Assembly (NCBI GenBank): GCA_034666665.1
Contig: JAXDLK010000105.1
Location: 1 to 24,600 of the forward strand
Source of the DNA: JAXDLK01 sp034666665
GTDB lineage: Bacteria; Desulfobacterota; Binatia; JACPRU01
Direction of reading: 5' to 3'
Length of the DNA stretch: 24,600 nt
The notes under the pieces are model-generated. The model saw only the letters and a list, made by a program, of their open reading frames with translations. It had not been told where the DNA came from and made no database searches. Positions 21,592 through 24,600 of the stretch are shown here, one piece after another. The translations under genes were made by a program, and so were the position numbers. Each line of letters opens with the position of its first letter. Position 1 is the first letter of the stretch.

Positions 21592-22944
21592 TCAGTCCCA
21601 GATCTTCTCCCACCAGCGGCGGGCCGGCTCCGTCTCGATGCTCATCTTCCCGCGGACGTCCGTGACGTCCCAGCCGGTGAGCTCCGCCAAGGTCTCCGCC
21701 TCCTTCACACGCCGCTGCCGGAGCTCCTCGAAGTAGCTCTTCGCCGCGGGGCATTCCTCGGGCGATCCCTGCCATGCGTGACGCAGGACGTACCGCGCCT
21801 GGTAGTTCTCCTGATCGCGCGTCTCCTGGAAGACCAGATCCTCCGGAAACGTGTCCGGCGAATAGCGGACGTGGAGACGCGTCACCATGACCGGCGACGG
21901 ACCGCCGGGGATCGGCTGCGGAGCGAGCGTGCTCGTCGCGCCGCCGGGCGCGTCGTCGAGCCAGAAGACGCCGAGCTTCCGGAGCTCGGCCGGCGACAGC
22001 GGGTCCGCCGAGCAGGGATCGCACCAGCCCATGTTCCAGAAGTACTCCGTGAAGACGACGCGCATGTCCTCGCGCTTCACCTGGTGATCGAACATCGCCT
22101 GGTAGAACTTCGCGAACTCGTCCTTCACGTGCGTCGGGAGGTCCATTCCGCTCGGCAGCTTCACCGTGCGGTAGTTCGTCGTCTCCACGCGGCCCTCGCG
22201 CGTGATCACGTAGACGATCAGGTCCTGGGATCCGCGCGCGTTCACCATGCCGAGGCGGATCGGCAGCATGAACTTCGGCGATTCGAAGGCGAACTGGAGC
22301 GGCCGGAGATAGCCGACGCCGGTCTTCCTCTGCTCTTTCAGGTTCACCTTGGCGACGAAGAACTTCATCTGCTGGCGGATGTACGGCCGGAGCGCGGCGC
22401 TCGCGCCTTTCGGGATGCGATAGCCGCTCTCGTGGAGCCAGGTCTCGAGTCCGTCGGACTCCTGGGCGGAGAGGATGACGATGTCGTACTCGCCGACCGT
22501 GTACTCGGCCTCGACGGTGACGCCGAGGCTCGCAGCGCGTTCTCGTGCATTGCTCGTGGCCGCCTGCGGCGCCGCCTTGGCCATGAAGTCCTCGTACAGC
22601 ACGCGCCGGCACGGGTTCTCGTCGTGATATTCGACGAGCCGCGGCGCGCTGAAGGCGTCGATGCGAGCGAAGAGCTCGCGCTCGCCGATGTGGATCTGGC
22701 CCTTCTCGAGAACGACCGGCACCGGCACGACCAGCGCGAACTCCTCGAGCTCGCCCTGGTAGTCGTTCATCATGCTGATGACCGTGCGCCCGCCGTTCCG
22801 CGCGACGACGACCTGCGAAGCTCCGTTGTAGAGCGTCGCGTCGGCCTTGCCGACGTAGAAGCCGCAGAACGCCCGCGCGTCAGGCGGCGCGAAGGCGCCG
22901 AGCGCCGCGCAGACGAAGACCGTCAGGGTCGATATGCGAATCAT
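21592..22944 (-). CDS. Exported DUF2330 protein
   Basis: This 450-residue protein has a signal peptide (MIRISTLTVFVCAALGAFAP, cleavage likely after ARA at residue 25). The mature start FCGFYVGKADATLYN and MMNDYQGELEEFALVVPVPV are typical of DUF2330. A CDPC pair sits at residues 308-311 (Cys308, Cys311), a plausible redox or metal site. The C-terminus is charged, ending in a Trp-rich WWEKIW. Its function is not known. ATG 22944 is supported by GGAGGAGG about 8 nt upstream. That ribosome-binding site and the first 22 codons lie inside the end of the RnfD-like gene, so the two are translationally coupled and probably act together at the membrane face. Confidence 0.9.
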   Translation of the reverse strand: MIRISTLTVFVCAALGAFAPPDARAFCGFYVGKADATLYNGASQVVVARNGGRTVISMMNDYQGELEEFALVVPVPVVLEKGQIHIGERELFARIDAFSAPRLVEYHDENPCRRVLYEDFMAKAAPQAATSNARERAASLGVTVEAEYTVGEYDIVILSAQESDGLETWLHESGYRIPKGASAALRPYIRQQMKFFVAKVNLKEQRKTGVGYLRPLQFAFESPKFMLPIRLGMVNARGSQDLIVYVITREGRVETTNYRTVKLPSGMDLPTHVKDEFAKFYQAMFDHQVKREDMRVVFTEYFWNMGWCDPCSADPLSPAELRKLGVFWLDDAPGGATSTLAPQPIPGGPSPVMVTRLHVRYSPDTFPEDLVFQETRDQENYQARYVLRHAWQGSPEECPAAKSYFEELRQRRVKEAETLAELTGWDVTDVRGKMSIETEPARRWWEKIWD

Positions 22945-23746
22945 CGCTGTTTCCTCCTCCGGGAATCCATTCGAATTTGGCAGCCGGCCAGAGCGCGTCC
23001 CACAGCGGAACGAGGGGCGACGCCAGCAGGAGAGCCCACAGAAGTGCGTTCGGACGATAGAGCTGGAACTGCCAGACGTAGGCGATCGCGGCGACGATCG
23101 CGGCGTGCAGCACACGTCCGGTCCGGCGGTTCGGAATCGTCATCGGGTCGGAGATCATGAAGAAGGCGAACAAGAGGAGCGCGCCGCTCTCGAGGTGGTG
23201 GCGCCACACCGCGAAGCTCTGCCCCAGCCAGAGGACGCGGAGCGCGAGCGCCCCGAGATGGAATCCGAGGAACGCCCACGTGATGTCGGAACGGCGCGCG
23301 CGGTGTACGACCACGGTGCCGAGAACCGCGACCCAACCGGCCAGCGCGACGTCGGCGCCCCATTGTCCGGACGAGACCCACGCGCCAGGAAGGATCGCGA
23401 GGCCGATCACCGCACCCAGGTTTCCTGGGTTGAAGACGTGCTTCCCGTGGATGCGCAGCGTGAACTTGGACGCGATCGCGAGAAACGCGGCGAGCGGGTG
23501 CGCCCAGAGGTGGTCGGCACGGAGGAGCAGCGAGAGGCTGAGCGCGGTGATGATCGCACTCCGCGGCCCGGTCGGCGCGCCGCTCTCCCGCCCGAGCACG
23601 GCTTGCGTGCCGATCGCCGCGGCGAACGCGAGCGCGATCTGCTCAGGTCGGATCGTGAAGTCGCGGAGCCAGGCACCGGTCGCGAGCAGGACGCCGAGGA
23701 AGCAGATCTGGAACAGGCGTGGATCCGCCAGTCGACCGCGTGGCAC
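22880..23746 (-). CDS. RnfD/NqrB-family integral membrane protein
   Basis: This 288-residue protein has about eight to ten hydrophobic segments. GKHVFNPGNLGAV (residues 101-113) and FFMISDPMTIPNRRTGR (195-211) are the conserved signatures of the RnfD/NqrB/RseC-neighbour membrane subunits of ion-pumping flavin oxidoreductases. The SGATxxT-type flavin-attachment motif is not visible, and no other Rnf or Nqr subunit is nearby. It may therefore be a stand-alone relative, not part of a full complex. The start is GTG 23746 with only a weak GAGGACGAG upstream. The gene runs 65 nt into the DUF2330 gene; the last 20 or so residues (after GGGNSDDSH) are hydrophilic and probably dispensable. Confidence 0.85.
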   Translation of the reverse strand: MPRGRLADPRLFQICFLGVLLATGAWLRDFTIRPEQIALAFAAAIGTQAVLGRESGAPTGPRSAIITALSLSLLLRADHLWAHPLAAFLAIASKFTLRIHGKHVFNPGNLGAVIGLAILPGAWVSSGQWGADVALAGWVAVLGTVVVHRARRSDITWAFLGFHLGALALRVLWLGQSFAVWRHHLESGALLLFAFFMISDPMTIPNRRTGRVLHAAIVAAIAYVWQFQLYRPNALLWALLLASPLVPLWDALWPAAKFEWIPGGGNSDDSHIDPDGLRLRGARRLRAA

Positions 23747-23835
23747 CGTCTCGTCCTCGCTGCTTAGAACGAGGCGCGGCGATTTCCTTGCGCGGGCCGA
23801 GGCGGGGCCTGTTCGAGCAGGTGGCGCGGCGGCGA

Positions 23836-24600
23836 CTATTCGCAGCCGCTGAGAGAGTCCCTACCGCTTCCGCCGGTGCAGACGTCGCGGCCGGGACCGC
23901 CCTCGAGCGCGTCGTTGCCCGATCCGCCCCGCAGGACGTCATTGCCGGCACCGCCGGCGATCTGGTCGCCGCCTCCGCCGCCGCGGACGGTATCGTTGCC
24001 CATCCCGCTGCAGATCGTGTCCTTGCCGTCCTTGCCGCGGATGTCGTCGTTGCCCCTGCGGCCGACGATCACGTCCGGGCCGTCGGTTCCGACGATGACG
24101 TCATCCCCTCCGGTCCCGATGATCGTCGCGCGTTTCCCGAGACACTCGATGCTCGGGGGAATGCGCGTCGCCGCACGCGTCGCGGTTGCCGTCGGCGCGG
24201 TGGTCGGCGTTCGCGTCGGGGTGGTGCTCGGCACGATCGTCGCGGTGCGCGTGCGAGTCGGGGTCGCGGTTCCGAGCTCCGTGCGCGTCGGGGTCGGCGT
24301 CACGGAGGGAATCGGAGTCACCGTCGCAGTGCGCGTGGGCGTGGCGGTCGCCGCGACCGTCGTGGTCGCGGTGGGTGAGGGCGTCGGCTCCTCACCGGGC
24401 GCCGGCACCGTCTCGTCGATCGACCGCAGGAAGGCGATCAGCCTCGCGCGGTCGGACGCGTTCTGCACGAAGTGATGGCGGGTTCCGCCGTGGTCGTCGT
24501 GCGCGCCGTTCAACACCTCCTCGAGCGTCTGCGCGAGGCCACTGTAGAAATAGGGTGCGGTCTCGTGGGCGCTCAGCAACGACGGGATGTTGAAGCCGTT
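23836..24600 (-). CDS. Cytochrome c peroxidase-like protein with Thr/Pro linker and RTX tail (partial)
   Basis: The gene is open at the window end; 254 residues of its C-terminus are visible. The first part, NIPSLLSAHETAPYFYSGLAQTLEEVL, matches the C-terminal end of di-haem cytochrome c peroxidase/MauG-like proteins, where PSL...APYFHDG...TLEEVL is conserved; here FYSG replaces FHDG. A Thr/Pro-rich spacer of about 75 residues built of TPTRT-like units follows. The last 95 or so residues hold about ten glycine/aspartate nonapeptides (GGAGNDVLRG type), the calcium-binding RTX beta-roll, with cysteines near its start and in the final SGCE. It is presumably exported and calcium-stabilised. The haem-binding CxxCH sites would lie outside the window. 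Its stop is 89 nt before the RnfD-like start, so it is probably the first visible gene of that operon. Confidence 0.85.
   Translation of the reverse strand, partial: NGFNIPSLLSAHETAPYFYSGLAQTLEEVLNGAHDDHGGTRHHFVQNASDRARLIAFLRSIDETVPAPGEEPTPSPTATTTVAATATPTRTATVTPIPSVTPTPTRTELGTATPTRTRTATIVPSTTPTRTPTTAPTATATRAATRIPPSIECLGKRATIIGTGGDDVIVGTDGPDVIVGRRGNDDIRGKDGKDTICSGMGNDTVRGGGGGDQIAGGAGNDVLRGGSGNDALEGGPGRDVCTGGSGRDSLSGCE

Noticed and set aside
24150..24400. GTCGGGGTCGCGGT-like tandem repetition
   Set aside because: It is explained by the Thr/Pro-rich linker codons of the peroxidase-RTX gene on the minus strand.

Overview
The window is a GC-rich, gene-dense piece of bacterial chromosome. It carries about 20 protein genes on both strands and several marginal small ORFs; I saw no rRNA, tRNA, CRISPR array, transposase or phage gene. 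The gene content suggests a soil or sediment bacterium of the former 'Deltaproteobacteria'/Binatota kind: luciferase-like and deazaflavin (F420-type) oxidoreductases, amidohydrolases, a GLG1-type cysteine-rich secreted protein, Thr/Pro linkers joined to RTX repeats, DUF2330 beside an RnfD-like protein, and aromatic-ring enzymes. This placement is inference from gene families, not from a marker gene.

Layout. 1-2023 (+): the end of a sugar epimerase/dehydratase, a strong hairpin, two copies of an intergenic repeat, a rhodanese and a luciferase-like monooxygenase whose ribosome-binding site and first codons exist as a diverged tandem duplicate. 2024-4130 (-): a Spy-like and a Cys-rich periplasmic protein overlapping by 4 nt, a stand-alone ParB-domain protein and a possible tiny lipoprotein, bounded by a long inverted repeat. 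4426-8217 (+): a 1263-residue GAF / coiled-coil / double pseudo-receiver protein. 8381-12369 (-): a hybrid histidine kinase and an amidohydrolase. The kinase's ribosome-binding site is locked in a perfect hairpin that also carries a 7-codon upstream ORF. 12460-15575 (+): a catabolic run of N-acyl-D-amino-acid deacylase-like amidohydrolase, SMP-30 lactonase and Ddn-like oxidoreductase. 15701-16522 (-): a YbjN-like protein with an acidic tract and zinc ribbon.

16746-19889 (+) is the most interesting part. One 602-residue polypeptide fuses an extradiol ring-cleavage dioxygenase domain to an HsaA-type flavin monooxygenase. It is followed after 1 nt by a fumarylacetoacetate-hydrolase-family protein, then by the truncated start of an FAD-dependent aromatic hydroxylase and a small basic protein ending in FNPQPDPPG. 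Read together, this is a compact ring hydroxylation / meta-cleavage / cleavage-product pathway, with hydroxylation and ring opening on one chain. 20068-21453 (+) is a B12-binding-type radical SAM enzyme. 21592-24600 (-) is a probable envelope redox operon: a cytochrome c peroxidase-like protein with a Thr/Pro linker and RTX tail (cut by the window end), an RnfD/NqrB-like membrane protein, and an exported DUF2330 protein.
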